From assembly GCA_918797485.1 (NCBI GenBank), contig CAKKNE010000006.1:2728001-2792000 (forward strand): a stretch of DNA of 64,000 nucleotides. The letters run 5' to 3'. This document shows positions 25,623-36,600 of this stretch, piece by piece. The position numbers and the translations under genes were made by a program. The stretch's first letter is position 1. Every line of letters begins with the position of its first letter. The stretch comes from Pelagomonas calceolata. Its lineage: Eukaryota > Sar > Pelagophyceae > Pelagomonadales > Pelagomonadaceae. Below the pieces are notes generated by a model. That model was not told where the DNA came from, did no database searches, and was given only the letters and a program-made list of their open reading frames with translations.

Positions 25623-28501
25623 GTAGTACCCTTACTCACGTTCGTCGGTACCGGACTCAAAGCCTGGAGCCGCTCCCGCGCGCTCCGTAACCTAGCGATC
25701 TCCGCGTCCTTGGCCGCGAATTCCCGGGCCACCTTCGTCATCTTCTTCTCGAGCTTCGCCGTGAACCTGTCGAGCTCGGCGTCGTGCGACGCTTGTTGTT
25801 CTGCTAAGCGTGCATCTAACTCTTCTTCAAACAACGCCAATTGCTTCGCCGACGTCTCGCTCCGCTGGTCGTCCAGCGCGACCTCGCGCGCCGCGGCGAC
25901 CTCGGCGACGGCGGCCGCTTTTTGTTTCATGGCATCCAACTCAGCTTCGAGCGCCGCGACGCGTTCCAGGGACGCGTCTCTAGCTTGGTTTGTAGAAGCG
26001 AGGTCCGCTTCCAATGATGAAACGCGTTCTGATGCGGCGGCCTGCTTCCGGAGGTCCGCTTCCAATGAAGCGACGCGCTCCGCAGCGGCGGCCTGCTTCT
26101 GGAGCGCGGTCTCCAATGCATTCGTGTGGTCGTCGCGCTGCCTTTGTAAAGACGCGTCGTGGTCGGCGCGCTGCTGGTCCAACGCCCGGTTCAGCGCCGC
26201 CGCGTGGTCGTCGCGCTGTTGCTTCGACGCCGCGGCGTGCCGCTCGGCGGCCGCCGCGGATGCCGCCGTCGCCGCCGCGAGGTCCGCGCGCAGCGACCCG
26301 ATCATGACGAAATGGGCTTTTTCCGTCTCCGCCAGAACCGTCGTATGCTCCGCCCGCGCCGTATCGAGGGCGGTAGCGTGCTCCCGCCGCAACGACTCAA
26401 CCGTAGACGCGTGCTGCTTGCCCGCCGCCTCCAGGAGCATCGCGTGCTCCTTCCTCAATTTACCGATATCATCCTTCGAGGCTTTTTTGGATGCCTTGTC
26501 GAGGTCGGCCTTGAGCCCCTTCTGGATCTTCACGTTGGCCTCGAGGGCCTTGGCGTGGCTCTTGTCCTTCGCGTCCAAGGCCTTGGAGTGCTCCCTCGCC
26601 TTCGCTTCGATAGATTTGGCATGGGCCTCCCGGAGAGCTTTGGCGGCGCTCTCGTGCTTCTGTAGAGCTTTTTCTAGGGCTTTGGCGTGGTCGTTCTTCA
26701 GCTTCTGCTGGGCGGAGGCGTGCTTTTCCGAGGCTGTGGAAACTTCGTGCTTCGTCGCGTCGAGGGCCGCTTGGAGCTTCGCGCAGGCGTCCCGGTGCGA
26801 CGCGTCTCGGAGTTCTAGCGAAGCCTTCTCACTCAAAGCGGCGGCTAATTCCGCTTTAACAGAGGCATAAGCTTTGGCAGCTTCGACAGACTCCTGCGTC
26901 TGCGCCGATTCGAGTGCAGAGGCGTGCTCCTGTTTTGCGGAAGCGAGCGCCGTCTCCGCGGCGGCGACGGCCGTAGCCTTGTCGGCGAGATCCGCCTTCA
27001 GAGAAGCTATAACAGAAGCGTGCTCCTTCTCGAGCGACGATAGGGCGAGGGCGCGCTCCTTCCGCGCGGCCAACAACGCAGCGGCGTGCTCCTCGCGCGC
27101 CGCGGCGAGAGCATCTGTTAATGCAGAGTGCTCCTTCGCGAACCGTTGTACACCCTCCCTCACCTGGTTCTCCAGACCTTCGGTGGCGGCCTTCGTCTTC
27201 ATCTGGTCCTGCTTGAGAGCTTCGATCTTCGCCCCATATTCGCGGGAGATAGCATCTATAGCGTTGCCGTGGGACCGGTTGGCCTTGGCGAACTCGACGG
27301 CGTGGTCCTGCTGCAGGGCGTTGATCTCCTCATTGTGCTTCGCGCGCTCGTCGTGCAGCGCCGCCGCGACGGCCTTTGAAATACCCTCGGACCCGGCGTT
27401 GGAAGCTGCCAAAGCGGCGTCGCGCTCGGCGCCGAGCTTCTCGGTCGCCGCTCGTAGGGCAGCGGCGTGCTGGGCGTCGCGCTCCCGCAGCGCCGCGGCC
27501 GCGTCGTCTTTCGCTTGCCTCAGCTCGGCCTCGACCTCGCTCCGCACTTGCGCCCGCGCGTCGCGCGCGGCCCGTTTTTCATCACCGCCGCGTTGCAACG
27601 CGTTCTTCTGGCGCAGCGAATGCAGCTCCTGCTCGTGCTCGGCCTCCGCATCTCGCAGTCGCTTCGCCCAGGCCGCCTCGGCCGTCGTCGACGCGGTCGC
27701 TATCGCATTATCCAATTCCTTCTTCCTAGATTCGAGCTTCCGCTCCAGACCTTGCTCCGCTATTCTCACGGTCTCCTTCGCCCTTAGCCGCTCCTGCTCC
27801 GCCAAAGACGCGTACTCCCTATCCTTATCGAGGCGCGCCTTCTGGACGGCCTTCCTTAGAGTAACAGCAGCTTCATCAATCTCCTTCCCGCGTCTCAACA
27901 ATTCGCGCGAGTGCGCCGCCTTCAGCTCGACGAGCTGCGCGTGGTGCTCCGTATCCTTCCGCTTCAGCCGGCCGACGGCGTCCACCAGTTCGTCGTTACG
28001 CTCGCGCAGCGCCTCCTCGACGGCTCGTGCCGCGTCGGCTTGGAGTTGCGTCCTTTCGGCCGCGAGTTGGGCCTCGTGTTCTCGAGATGCCGCTTCGAGG
28101 GCCTTCTCGTAGCCTCTCTCAACAGCCTTCAAGCGCTCGGCGGCGCCCAATTCCGAAGAAGCCTTTTCTTCCAATAAAGCTGCGGTCGCGCGCGCGACCT
28201 CGGCGTCGCGCGCCGCGGCCAATTCTTTGCGCCTCTCCCTCAATTGGGCGGCCTCGTTCTCGAGCGACTCCCGTCGCCGCCCTAGAATGCGGAAGGGCGC
28301 CGCCGCGATGCGCGCCACGCCTAGTAATGGAGACGCGGCGAGGCGGCCGATGCCGGTGCAGGCGCTCGGCCGCAGGGGCGGGTCCGGTTCTTCATATTCC
28401 TCTTCTTCCGCGTCGCCCGGTACTAGACGCACGTCCGGCGGGGCCGCGTCGTCGCCGAGGGCGCCGCCAGGGGTCACCAAATGCGTCTCCGCGGCTGCCA
28501 T
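25619..28501 (-). CDS. Long coiled-coil protein
   Basis: The protein is 960 aa from ATG 28501. After an acidic N-terminus (EEEEYEEPDPPL) and a short Arg/Ala-rich region (about 50-75), almost everything to residue 940 is heptad-like Ala/Glu/Lys/Arg helix. It includes irregular repeats of the type HA(A/S)AL..A..EH and KEHASALESA. No motor, kinase or membrane segment is visible. A structural or tethering role (cytoskeleton, Golgi or basal body) is plausible but unproven. The stop at 25621-25619 overlaps the stop of the gene ending at 25622. Divergent from the MYND gene across the palindrome at 28649-28671. Confidence 0.75.
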   Translation of the reverse strand: MAAAETHLVTPGGALGDDAAPPDVRLVPGDAEEEEYEEPDPPLRPSACTGIGRLAASPLLGVARIAAAPFRILGRRRESLENEAAQLRERRKELAAARDAEVARATAALLEEKASSELGAAERLKAVERGYEKALEAASREHEAQLAAERTQLQADAARAVEEALRERNDELVDAVGRLKRKDTEHHAQLVELKAAHSRELLRRGKEIDEAAVTLRKAVQKARLDKDREYASLAEQERLRAKETVRIAEQGLERKLESRKKELDNAIATASTTAEAAWAKRLRDAEAEHEQELHSLRQKNALQRGGDEKRAARDARAQVRSEVEAELRQAKDDAAAALRERDAQHAAALRAATEKLGAERDAALAASNAGSEGISKAVAAALHDERAKHNEEINALQQDHAVEFAKANRSHGNAIDAISREYGAKIEALKQDQMKTKAATEGLENQVREGVQRFAKEHSALTDALAAAREEHAAALLAARKERALALSSLEKEHASVIASLKADLADKATAVAAAETALASAKQEHASALESAQTQESVEAAKAYASVKAELAAALSEKASLELRDASHRDACAKLQAALDATKHEVSTASEKHASAQQKLKNDHAKALEKALQKHESAAKALREAHAKSIEAKAREHSKALDAKDKSHAKALEANVKIQKGLKADLDKASKKASKDDIGKLRKEHAMLLEAAGKQHASTVESLRREHATALDTARAEHTTVLAETEKAHFVMIGSLRADLAAATAASAAAAERHAAASKQQRDDHAAALNRALDQQRADHDASLQRQRDDHTNALETALQKQAAAAERVASLEADLRKQAAASERVSSLEADLASTNQARDASLERVAALEAELDAMKQKAAAVAEVAAAREVALDDQRSETSAKQLALFEEELDARLAEQQASHDAELDRFTAKLEKKMTKVAREFAAKDAEIARLRSARERLQALSPVPTNVSKGTT

Positions 28502-28648
28502 GTTTCGTGTGCTCGGTGCGTGCGTTCCCGGCGCGAGTTTTTAATGCGCACGGGTCCACAGCGTAAAAAGGCGGCGCCACGCGCGCAGGATCGCAGCCGT
28601 AGCCCGTGCACGGCTGATTTACGGCTAGCCGTTGGCTGCGGCTCACAT

Positions 28649-28671
28649 GCTAGTGTCTTACTGCCGCTAGC
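28649..28671 (+). promoter_or_regulatory. Palindromic promoter element (divergent pair 28501/28741)
   Basis: GCTAGTGTCTTACTG then CCGCTAGC. It lies 148 bp from ATG 28501 (minus) and 70 bp from ATG 28741 (plus). Confidence 0.65.
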
Positions 28672-28740
28672 AAGCATTATTTTTACGGGTCTGCTTTTGG
28701 CATCGTAGGGCTGCCCCCGAGCGATTTGACCATACTAAAG

Positions 28741-29889
28741 ATGATCCTCACGCAGTGCGCCGTCTGCGCCACCGAGCTTGGGCTGACCTTGGGGAAGAAA
28801 TGCGGCCGCTGCAGTACACGCTACTGCGGACCCGAATGCCAGGTGCAGCACTGGAAAGAGGGCGGCCACGACCAGATCTGCAAGAAGATTAAAAAGGCTG
28901 GTGGCGCAGAGCAATACAACGCAGATAAGAAGTGCGCAGAGGCCGTCGCGGTCGCAGTCGAGGCGTGCGCGGAGGACACCAAGGGCCAGACGTGCTACAT
29001 CTGCACGCAGGCCCTCCACTGGAAGACGAAGGAGGGCCTCGTGCGCATGTGCGCGTGCCGCGGGACGGCGGGTTTCGCGCACGTGTCGTGCCTGGCGGAG
29101 CAGGCGAAGATTTTGTGTGACGAGGCCGAGGAGAGAAATTTGTTTGGTACTGAGAGAGGAAATTCGAGGTGGGATCGGTGGAACAAGTGCAGTCTGTGCG
29201 AGCAAAAATACCACGGCGTCGTGGTGTGCGCGCTCGGGTGGGCGTGCTGGAAGACGTACGTGGCCCGTAACGTGGGGAGGCCGCAGGCGGATATGATTCG
29301 GTGCTTGGCAATGGGCGTGCTCGGGATCGGTCTCTACAGTGTGGGGCACAGCGAGGACGCGTTGTCCGTGCAAGAGGCCCAATATCCTATGATGAAGCGC
29401 CTTGGCGCACCAGAACAAGAGCTACTCACCGTGCAATGCAATCTTGCGAGCACGTATTTAGCCCTCGGACGGGACGAAGATTGCCTGCGCGTGCGGCGAG
29501 ACGTCTACTCTGGGCGGTTGAAGCTCCTTGGAGACGAACATCTGGGTACCCTCTCAGCAGCTCACAACTACACGTCGGCCCTTCATCTTCTGAAGCGTTA
29601 CGAAGAAGCTAAGGCATTCACGCGCAAAGTAATCCCCGTGGCACGACGCGTTCTCGGAGAGAGTCATGAAATCACGCTAAAGATGCGCTGGTGTTACGCC
29701 GAGGTGCTCCATAAAGCCAACGGCGCCACACTAGACGATAACCGCGAGGCCGCGGCGACGCTCGAGGAGGTAGCAAGGACCGCGCGGCGCGTGCTCGGTG
29801 GCGCGCATCCGTTCGTAGGAATGATTGAGCGGGCTTTGCCATTTTCGCGAGCGCTCCTCCGCTCCAGCGAAACGTCGAGGGGTGCGTAA
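28741..29889 (+). CDS. MYND zinc finger / RING-CH / TPR protein
   Basis: The start is ATG 28741 (MILTQCAVCATELG). The protein is 382 aa. An N-terminal MYND finger (CAVC...CGRCSTRYCGPECQVQHWKEGGHDQIC) is followed by a RING-CH/RINGv-type finger (CYICTQ...MCACRGTAGFAHVSCLAEQAK...WNKCSLCEQKYHG, about 85-155). The C-terminal half consists of kinesin-light-chain-like TPRs (CNLASTYLALGRDEDCLRVRRDVYSGRLKLLGDEH and HNYTSALHLLKRYEEAKAFTRKVIPVARRVLGE). A RING-CH with TPRs suggests an E3 ubiquitin ligase using the TPRs for substrate or partner binding. Remnants of two related genes lie at 38.6-39.9 kb. Confidence 0.82.
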   Translation: MILTQCAVCATELGLTLGKKCGRCSTRYCGPECQVQHWKEGGHDQICKKIKKAGGAEQYNADKKCAEAVAVAVEACAEDTKGQTCYICTQALHWKTKEGLVRMCACRGTAGFAHVSCLAEQAKILCDEAEERNLFGTERGNSRWDRWNKCSLCEQKYHGVVVCALGWACWKTYVARNVGRPQADMIRCLAMGVLGIGLYSVGHSEDALSVQEAQYPMMKRLGAPEQELLTVQCNLASTYLALGRDEDCLRVRRDVYSGRLKLLGDEHLGTLSAAHNYTSALHLLKRYEEAKAFTRKVIPVARRVLGESHEITLKMRWCYAEVLHKANGATLDDNREAAATLEEVARTARRVLGGAHPFVGMIERALPFSRALLRSSETSRGA

Positions 29890-29918
29890 ATATAAACGAA
29901 GCAACTTACGCGAGGAAG

Positions 29919-31241
29919 TCACTTGTTGAACTGCGCGAAGTACGAGTCCAGCGGCGCGCGGACCTCGCCCCCGGCGCTCTCGCGGCGCTGCCGCCGCTCC
30001 TCCATCTGCTTGTCGAGCATGGCCTGCATGTACTCGTCGGGGGACATGTCCTCCATACCTTCCAAAGCGTAGGTGTTCGTCGTGCCGACCGGCATCCCGA
30101 ACTGGGCCTTGCGGTGCTCGTCGGCCGAGAGCCCGGCCTGCTCGAAGGCCTCGACGCCCTTGAGGGCCTCCTCGTCGGCGTCCTCCGTCATGTGCTCGTC
30201 GAGTTCGGGCCGCGGCGGCGGCGGCGGCGGCGGCGCGCCGCCCATTGTGGGGGCGGGCGGCGCGGGCGGCGCCTTGGGCGCGGGCGGCGGCGGCGGGGCC
30301 GCCGCTTTTGGTGGAGGGGGCGGCGGTGCTGCTGCTTTTGGCGGGGGCGGCGGCGGTGGTGCGGCAGCCTTGGGGGCGGGCGGCGGCGGCGGCGGCGCGG
30401 CCTCGGCGGCGGCGGCCTTCTTCGCCGCCGCGCGCTCGGCCGCGAGCTTGAGCGCCGCAGCGCGGTCGGCCGGCGCGCCGGCCGGGGGAGCCGCCGGGGG
30501 CGCCGGCGGCGCGGCGGCCGCGGGCGCGGGCGGCGGCGGCGCGGCGGCCGCAGGGGGCGCCGGGGGCGCGGGCGGCGCCGCGGGCGCGGGCGGCGCCGCG
30601 GGCGCGGGCGGCGCCGCGGGCGCGGGCGGCGCCGGGGCCGGCGCCGGCGCCGCGGGTGGCGACGGCGGCGCCGCGACGGAGCCCGAGATGTCGCCTCCCA
30701 GCGCCTCGATGATCGCGTTCGCGTCGGCCACGAAGGCGTCGAGCTGGCGGCCCTTGCGCAGCGGCCGGCCCGTCGGGCCGACGCGCTCGCCGAAGGCCCC
30801 CAGCAAGTTCTTCACGGCCTTGGCCGGCGCGGTCGACGTGATCTTGCCTCTTTTTGATGAGGGCGGCGCGGCAGCTCCAAAAGGCTTCGAGTTCTGGGCC
30901 CGCGGCGCCTCGAAGATGCGCGAGTCGTGGTCGTCATCCTCCTCGGGCGGCGGCGGTGGTGGTGGCACGCCGGCGGCGGCCGGCGGCGGCGGCGGGGGCA
31001 CGGCCGCAGCTGCCGGGGGTGGGGGCGGCACTCCGGCGGCCGCAGGTGGTGGGGGCGGCGGGACGCCGGCGGCCGGCGGAGGGGGCGGCGGCGGCGCGCC
31101 GCCCTTGGCTGCTGCGGCCGCCGCTTTCGCCGCGGCGTAGTTTTGCAGCGGCGGCACGCGACGGCTGTGGCGGAGCGCCGGGCTTGGCCTCAGCGCCGTC
31201 GCGGCCGGAGAGAGCGCGAGGGCTACGATGACCGAGCGCAT
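29919..31241 (-). CDS. Proline-rich protein with signal/transit-like leader
   Basis: The protein is 440 aa from ATG 31241. The leader MRSVIVALALSPAATALRPSP looks like a signal peptide followed by a plastid transit start. Two long poly-Pro/Ala-Pro tracts resemble formin FH1 regions, but there is no FH2 domain. Between them is a conserved-looking block (GKITSTAPAKAVKNLLGAFGERVGPTGRPLRKGRQLDAFVADANAIIEALGG). The C-terminus is charged (SPDEYMQAMLDKQMEERRQRRESAGGEVRAPLDSYFAQFNK). The tracts are coded by GGC/GCC-type repeats at about 30210-30660 and 30940-31100. Possibly a plastid scaffold; function unknown. Confidence 0.65.
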   Translation of the reverse strand: MRSVIVALALSPAATALRPSPALRHSRRVPPLQNYAAAKAAAAAAKGGAPPPPPPPAAGVPPPPPPAAAGVPPPPPAAAAVPPPPPPAAAGVPPPPPPPEEDDDHDSRIFEAPRAQNSKPFGAAAPPSSKRGKITSTAPAKAVKNLLGAFGERVGPTGRPLRKGRQLDAFVADANAIIEALGGDISGSVAAPPSPPAAPAPAPAPPAPAAPPAPAAPPAPAAPPAPPAPPAAAAPPPPAPAAAAPPAPPAAPPAGAPADRAAALKLAAERAAAKKAAAAEAAPPPPPPAPKAAAPPPPPPPKAAAPPPPPPKAAAPPPPPAPKAPPAPPAPTMGGAPPPPPPPRPELDEHMTEDADEEALKGVEAFEQAGLSADEHRKAQFGMPVGTTNTYALEGMEDMSPDEYMQAMLDKQMEERRQRRESAGGEVRAPLDSYFAQFNK

Positions 31242-31661
31242 GACTGGGTTGCTGGTGAGAGCAAAGTGGTCAGGAGAGGCTGCGGGCCTTTTGAGATGGC
31301 TCTCGCCGCACGCCTGGCTGTCGGACGTATCCGAGAAGGCCTTGAACAGGCGAACCGGTAACTAACCGGCTCTGGGTGTGAGCACGTCTCGCGTTTGCTG
31401 TGTGCGTCGACAGCTTGGCATCGCTACGCTCGAGCCCAGTGAGCCGTCTCCAGCACCGCGTAGCAACGTCCACAATGGTCGAAGACGCGGCCGGACTCAT
31501 GCAAGCGACCTAGTGGCAAAGTTCGGGTTGCCCAGCGCCGCAAAAGCCAAAGCGCCAAAAAGGACGCCAGTCGAGGCGCAAGGGCTGCCCAACAGTCCCA
31601 AACAACAGACCGCAAACCCCCCTCCCAGCCACCGCACCGCCAGCGCCACCGACCGCCGACC
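31242..31661. other. 420-bp divergent promoter region without the usual palindrome
   Basis: The only structure noticed is the short inverted repeat CCGGTAACTAACCGG at 31355-31369, roughly 115 bp from ATG 31241 and 290 bp from ATG 31662. No coding sequence is supported. Confidence 0.4.
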
Positions 31662-33308
31662 ATGCAAGGGCTGGGCCCGGGCTCCTTGCTGGGCGCCGCC
31701 CGCGAAGCTGCTTATGGAGAAATCTCGGCCGAAGCAAGACAACTGGGCAAAGCGGAGATCGTGGGCATCGACACCTGGGAGCACGAGGGTGCCGACGAGT
31801 CGAAGATGACGCCCAGGGAGCGCGCGCGCTACCGCGCGAGGAAGGGCCGACGCTTCCTGCGGGAAGCCGATGAGGCGAGGAGCCCAGAACAGGCTGCCGC
31901 GACAAAGACGGACTTTCGGAGGCAACTCGGTCCAAGTGTACCGTCGATAGACCCCTACGGTTCGTATCACCTACCGCTGCAGTACGACACCGACCGCCTG
32001 CCGTACGGCGCGAGACCTGCATCAGATGAACCTCATATCGTCCTGGAGTACCGCGAGCTCATCCCGAAACTCGACAAGCATTGTGTGCGCTTGTTCGCCG
32101 AGGGTGGAGGTAAAAGATACTTAGAGGAGTGCCGGAAGACCGAGGAGCAAGTGCAAGCTGAGAGATTGCTGTTAGATGCCGACTTGAGTGAGCGAGAAGC
32201 CATCGAGATCAGAGATGAGGCAGCACTCGCGGAGGCCGTAGCCCAAGCGGCCATGACGCAGCTCGACAGCGAGAACTACAGCGAAGCGCTCAAAAAACGT
32301 TTGGAGGATGAACGCGGGAAAATCGTAGACGCCTCGAGGCACGACTACACGGACATCTACCGGTGGGACCCCGACGGTATAGCGTTGGAGGAGGTCGATT
32401 CTGATGATGGGTGGGACGATGATGTCGTGATGAACAATGCTAATATATCTAAGAGTTTCAAGGTATCAAGATATAACTGTCAAATACCCGAGGACTATCT
32501 CGATCTCCAAAGGCAATTTGTCGCGTTACATCCTGGACAATACAGACCATTGTCTATAGAGAGACCAGATGGCTCACTAGTCCAACCGAACGAGAAGCAC
32601 TTTGTCCACGGCGAGACGATCGTGTTTCGGGAGTTCGGGATCTATAACAACGATGGAGTGGAGAGACCATCTAATAAAATACGGGCGTCCCTCGTCATGA
32701 AGGCGCGAGCCAAAGATGTTATAGAAGACACCGTGGAAGCCATGCATGCCGTGCTGGCCGCGAAGAGGGCCGCGTCATCAGCGACCAACGACGACCTCGA
32801 GGCCGAAATAGCTGCGGAAGAAGAAGCGCTGCGGAAGGAGCGGGAGTTCGGCCTCGAGCTCGCGGATGAGTTCGAGCGTTTGGAGGCGAAGAAGGCCGCG
32901 TTGGTGAGGGCGAATGATGAACAGAGGGCCGCCCTCGCCCAGGAAATAGCCGCCGACGAGGAGGCGTTGCGGGAGGAGAAGGAGAGATTAGCAGAGGCCA
33001 AAGAGGCGGAACGGCTCGCGGCGGAGCCGTTCCTCTTCGACTGGGAACGGCTCCACGCCGAGAATTGCCGCGACGACCTTCCTCTGAGAGATACGGTGCA
33101 GCCTCCTGTGTTGACGAGTGGTGACAAGCGCCAAGCTTCGATCCAGACGCCGCGCACGGAAAAGGCGTGGCAGACGTCGTCTCTAGCTGCTAGGAGGGCG
33201 GGCCAGATGCGCGCCGGGCGCTCGAAGCCGACGCCCTTCCATCTGGGTGGGGAAGGGGGCAATGGGCGCGGCGCGGGCCGGTGGTACGTGAGCGGGTGCG
33301 GGCGGTAA
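31662..33308 (+). CDS. Coiled-coil protein, unrecognised
   Basis: The protein is 548 aa from ATG 31662 (MQGLGPGSLLGAAREAAYG). The middle (about 150-240) and C-terminal parts (about 345-460, EAEIAAEEEALRKEREFGLELADEFERLEAKK) are predicted coiled coils. A more globular central block contains DIYRWDPDGIALEEVDSDDGWDDDVV and VSRYNCQIPEDYLDLQRQFVALHPGQYRPLSIERPDGS. The N-terminus is charged (MTPRERARYRARKGRRFLREADE). No enzyme motif is visible. A flagellar or centriolar role is conceivable from the composition alone, not shown. Confidence 0.65.
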   Translation: MQGLGPGSLLGAAREAAYGEISAEARQLGKAEIVGIDTWEHEGADESKMTPRERARYRARKGRRFLREADEARSPEQAAATKTDFRRQLGPSVPSIDPYGSYHLPLQYDTDRLPYGARPASDEPHIVLEYRELIPKLDKHCVRLFAEGGGKRYLEECRKTEEQVQAERLLLDADLSEREAIEIRDEAALAEAVAQAAMTQLDSENYSEALKKRLEDERGKIVDASRHDYTDIYRWDPDGIALEEVDSDDGWDDDVVMNNANISKSFKVSRYNCQIPEDYLDLQRQFVALHPGQYRPLSIERPDGSLVQPNEKHFVHGETIVFREFGIYNNDGVERPSNKIRASLVMKARAKDVIEDTVEAMHAVLAAKRAASSATNDDLEAEIAAEEEALRKEREFGLELADEFERLEAKKAALVRANDEQRAALAQEIAADEEALREEKERLAEAKEAERLAAEPFLFDWERLHAENCRDDLPLRDTVQPPVLTSGDKRQASIQTPRTEKAWQTSSLAARRAGQMRAGRSKPTPFHLGGEGGNGRGAGRWYVSGCGR

Positions 33309-33696
33309 TGTTCTTGTAGTCTTCTCGGCTCGACGGCGTACGGGGGGGCCGCGTCGTTCATGCGCCAGCTGCATAAGCGTGTTGGGGCCCCGGACCGGTC
33401 GCTAGGCCTCTCTAGCACTCCCCGGGGGCCCCGGGCAGGCCTGCGTCGCGGTGGTTACCCTAGCAGGGCAGCACTAGCCCGCGGCGTTGAGAGAGCAGGG
33501 TTAGCTAAAAAGGGCACGGAAGCACCTCGACAGGCGTGAAGCTGGGCCGGTAGCTAGCCCTCGACGCACCAGCCACAGCCGCGAAGCGGGGCAGCGCGTC
33601 GCGCAAGCGCGCACGCCGCCGAAGCTGCCCAAACCTGCAGGGCGGGCAGCCCGCGACCCGCGACGCGCGCACTACTGAGGCGCACGAGAACGCAAG
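33309..33696. other. 388-bp intergenic region between co-oriented genes
   Basis: GC-rich, with several short CTAG-containing inverted stretches (for example CCCTAGCAGGGCAGCACTAG at 33458-33477) but no full copy of the recurrent promoter palindrome. No gene or RNA is seen. Confidence 0.4.
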
Positions 33697-36600
33697 ATGG
33701 CCGACATGCTCACCGACAACTTAGATGGAAGTGAACCGTGGCACAACGGCGCACCTTATGTTCCCACGACCATAGGCCACGTCCCGAAATGCACGCAAAA
33801 AGCAAGGGAGTTCCTCAAGGGCTTCCCCGCCGAGGAACGGGCCGCGGCGCTCCGACCCTTCATGATCCGCTACCGATTGTTCCCGGACAACTGCAAGGAT
33901 GTCCACACCGCACCTATAACCATAAAAGAGCTCAAAGGGTTAGTACGGGTCTGGAAGCTCCACAACCAGAAGGGTTTCTGGAGCGACCACACGACGCGGG
34001 AACAGATCGTGCTGGCCTTGTACGAGCGCATGCAGTACAACTACCGACAGGTCCGGGAAAAAAGACGTAGGGCGGACGAAGATCGGAAGCGACGCGAGGC
34101 CCTCAAGCACCAGGACGGCCCTCAATTAACGGAAGAGGAAAAAGCTGCTGCACGCATGAAGGCCCTCGCGTCGCGCCGAGAAGGCGGTCCCCGCCGGAGA
34201 AGTCTCGAGGAAGAGCCTAAAAAAGATCAAGATCAAACGCCGTTGCTCATGTACATGTCCCGCGGCTTTGGCGAGCCCGAAGACCGGTGCAATCCCCGCA
34301 GTCCCTCGCCGACGAAGAAGAAGAAAAAATTCTTTTCCGACGAGCGGCCGTCGTTCGAAGAGTCGGAAGACGAGGACGAGGACATGCAGCAGGTCCGCAT
34401 CAAAAGGAAATGTAGTACGGCTCTCTTGAACATGTCGCTGAACAAAAAAATGTCGTCGCAGTTCGTCGAACAAGGGGGTATGGCGGCTCTGCTCGACCTC
34501 GCCTCGACGTGCAAGGACGAGGAGATCATTACCAATTGTGCCGCGGCTCTCAATAACTTGATACCCTACGGCGACTACTACCCGCCGTGGAAGCTTTGCG
34601 ATCTTGGGGTTGTGCCAGTGATAGTTAAGTTGGTCAAGAGCGACGACGCTAGGGTGCGGCACTTCATGGCTTTATGTTTGTGTCGACTGTCGCAAGAACA
34701 TCAACTGGAGGATCGATTGGCGGGCCAAGGCGCCCTAGGTGCGGCCACTCGACTCGTAGCCGTGAGTGACAGCGTGCGAACGAAAGAAATCGCAGCTAAG
34801 GTGTTGATAAACTTGGCTTGTAGCATGGAAGGCCACCAGGCCGACACTACCGTGAAGAACGTCCTCAAGTGTGTGGCTGTCCTAGTCACACATAGGGATA
34901 AGAACAACAACCCTGACGCCGAGACGCAGCAGTTCTGCGCCGAAGCCATTCTCGTGATGGCCTGTTTACCTCAAGCTAGACCTGTCCTAGCGAAGCAGGG
35001 TGTTGTCGCGTTGCTGAAGGTCATGTTTTTAGCCTCACAAAGACCTGCAACCACCAATGCCTGCGCGTCAGCCTTGTGCAACATGGGCCAGGCCCACTCC
35101 TGCAGGAAGGAGATCTTGAATTTAGGATTGGTCAAGATCATGGCCCGGCTCATGAAGACGGGCGAAGAAGCGACGCAGCGCATATGTACTCTTTGTTTGA
35201 CCGCCCTGGCCGCGCAAGCGGACCTAAGGCCTTCTTTGTTAAAGGAAGGAGCGTTAAGAACAATAGCGGAGGTGGTGTACGCGCGGAAAGACGCTGATTT
35301 AGTGAAACAAGGTGCAGGTGCATTGCTGGCCTTTGCGTTCGACCCGTCGACGCGCGAAGACGTGGTGCATGAAGGGTGTTTAGGTGCTCTAGTTGCCTTG
35401 CTAGATAAAGATGACAAAGTAGATGAGGAAACACAAGCTAATAGCTTGATGGCCCTTTGTAACCTTATAGCCGATGCGGCTACTTGCCCACAAGTGCTGG
35501 AGGCCGGGGTGCTGTTGAAACTCGTTGGTTATACGTCGCAGTTGACCGAATTACCTTCGCTCGTCGATTACTTGGCCGTTGCTGTCTTAAATGTATCGAC
35601 CCATAAGGACGTACGAACATATGTGGCAAGGACACCGGGTTGCCTGGACTTGATAATTGAATTAGCGCTATTGGGTGTAGCTAGGAAAGACCCATCAGGT
35701 GAGTTGATTGAGGGTGACGGTTCGGGTGCTGATTCTGACAGAACTAAATCTGCGCTCAAGACGCTCCTGAACTTGTCACTGGACAGCGAGACGCACGAGG
35801 CGTTACTTGAGAGAAGACGTCGTTCGTTATTGGATGCCCTCGCGTTGCTAGTCTATGAAGACCGGAAGGCGCGGACCTTTGATAGCTCGCGGCCGTGTGG
35901 TAAAGATAGCACGTTACATTTGATATCATTGCTCTTACATATTCTGACCACGAATAAGACGAACCACGACCAGTTGATGTCCGGCGACGCGTCTAAATTG
36001 TTAGTTTGTCTAGCCAAGACTTCTAATGACGAAACGAGAACGGCAGTAGCCGGCTCGCTCTACAATATGACTCAACTCAACCCAGTAGCTGAGGAAAACG
36101 CCATCGAAGCTCTAGTGAGATTGTCGAAATCCTCGGAGAACGAGCGCGTGTTGTGGTGCGCCTGGTGCTTCGCGAACCTCAGTACCTACCCGAAGGGTCG
36201 GGCGATGTTAGGGAAACTCAGTGCATCGTTAGTCCCAGCACTACTGGGCATGATGAGAAGCGGAGTAGCCGACGCCGAGAAAGTACAATATCACTGCGCC
36301 GTCGCCGTCTGCAACACTCTGTCGGTGTTCCTCAAGAAACAACACGTGTTGGACATGGTCGCGAGTGGTACCGTACAGGACGTTATCGTCATCACGGTGT
36401 TGCGGGCGAATGACGTGCGGACGAAGCAGGTGTTGGCGCAGGCGTTGTTTAACTTGTTGGCTCGGGTAGATACTCGCAGAGAGATGATCGAGTGCGACGT
36501 CCCGATGGCGCTCGTGCGACTTACTCGTGTCGAGGATCCTATTTTGAATTTATTGGCTACTAATATGTTGAAGAACTTGTCGTGTGAGGCGGACAAGAAC

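Noticed and set aside
25710-28112. Two long plus-strand open frames (386 and 412 codons) opposite the coiled-coil gene
   Set aside because: They are Ser/Ala/Arg-rich mirror images of a biased Glu/Lys/Ala coiled coil. They show no domain, and the minus-strand protein has a good start and heptad pattern.
30073-31140. Plus-strand Gly-rich frame of 355 codons
   Set aside because: It is the complement of the proline-rich tracts in the gene at 29919-31241; poly-Gly is expected from reversed poly-Pro codons.
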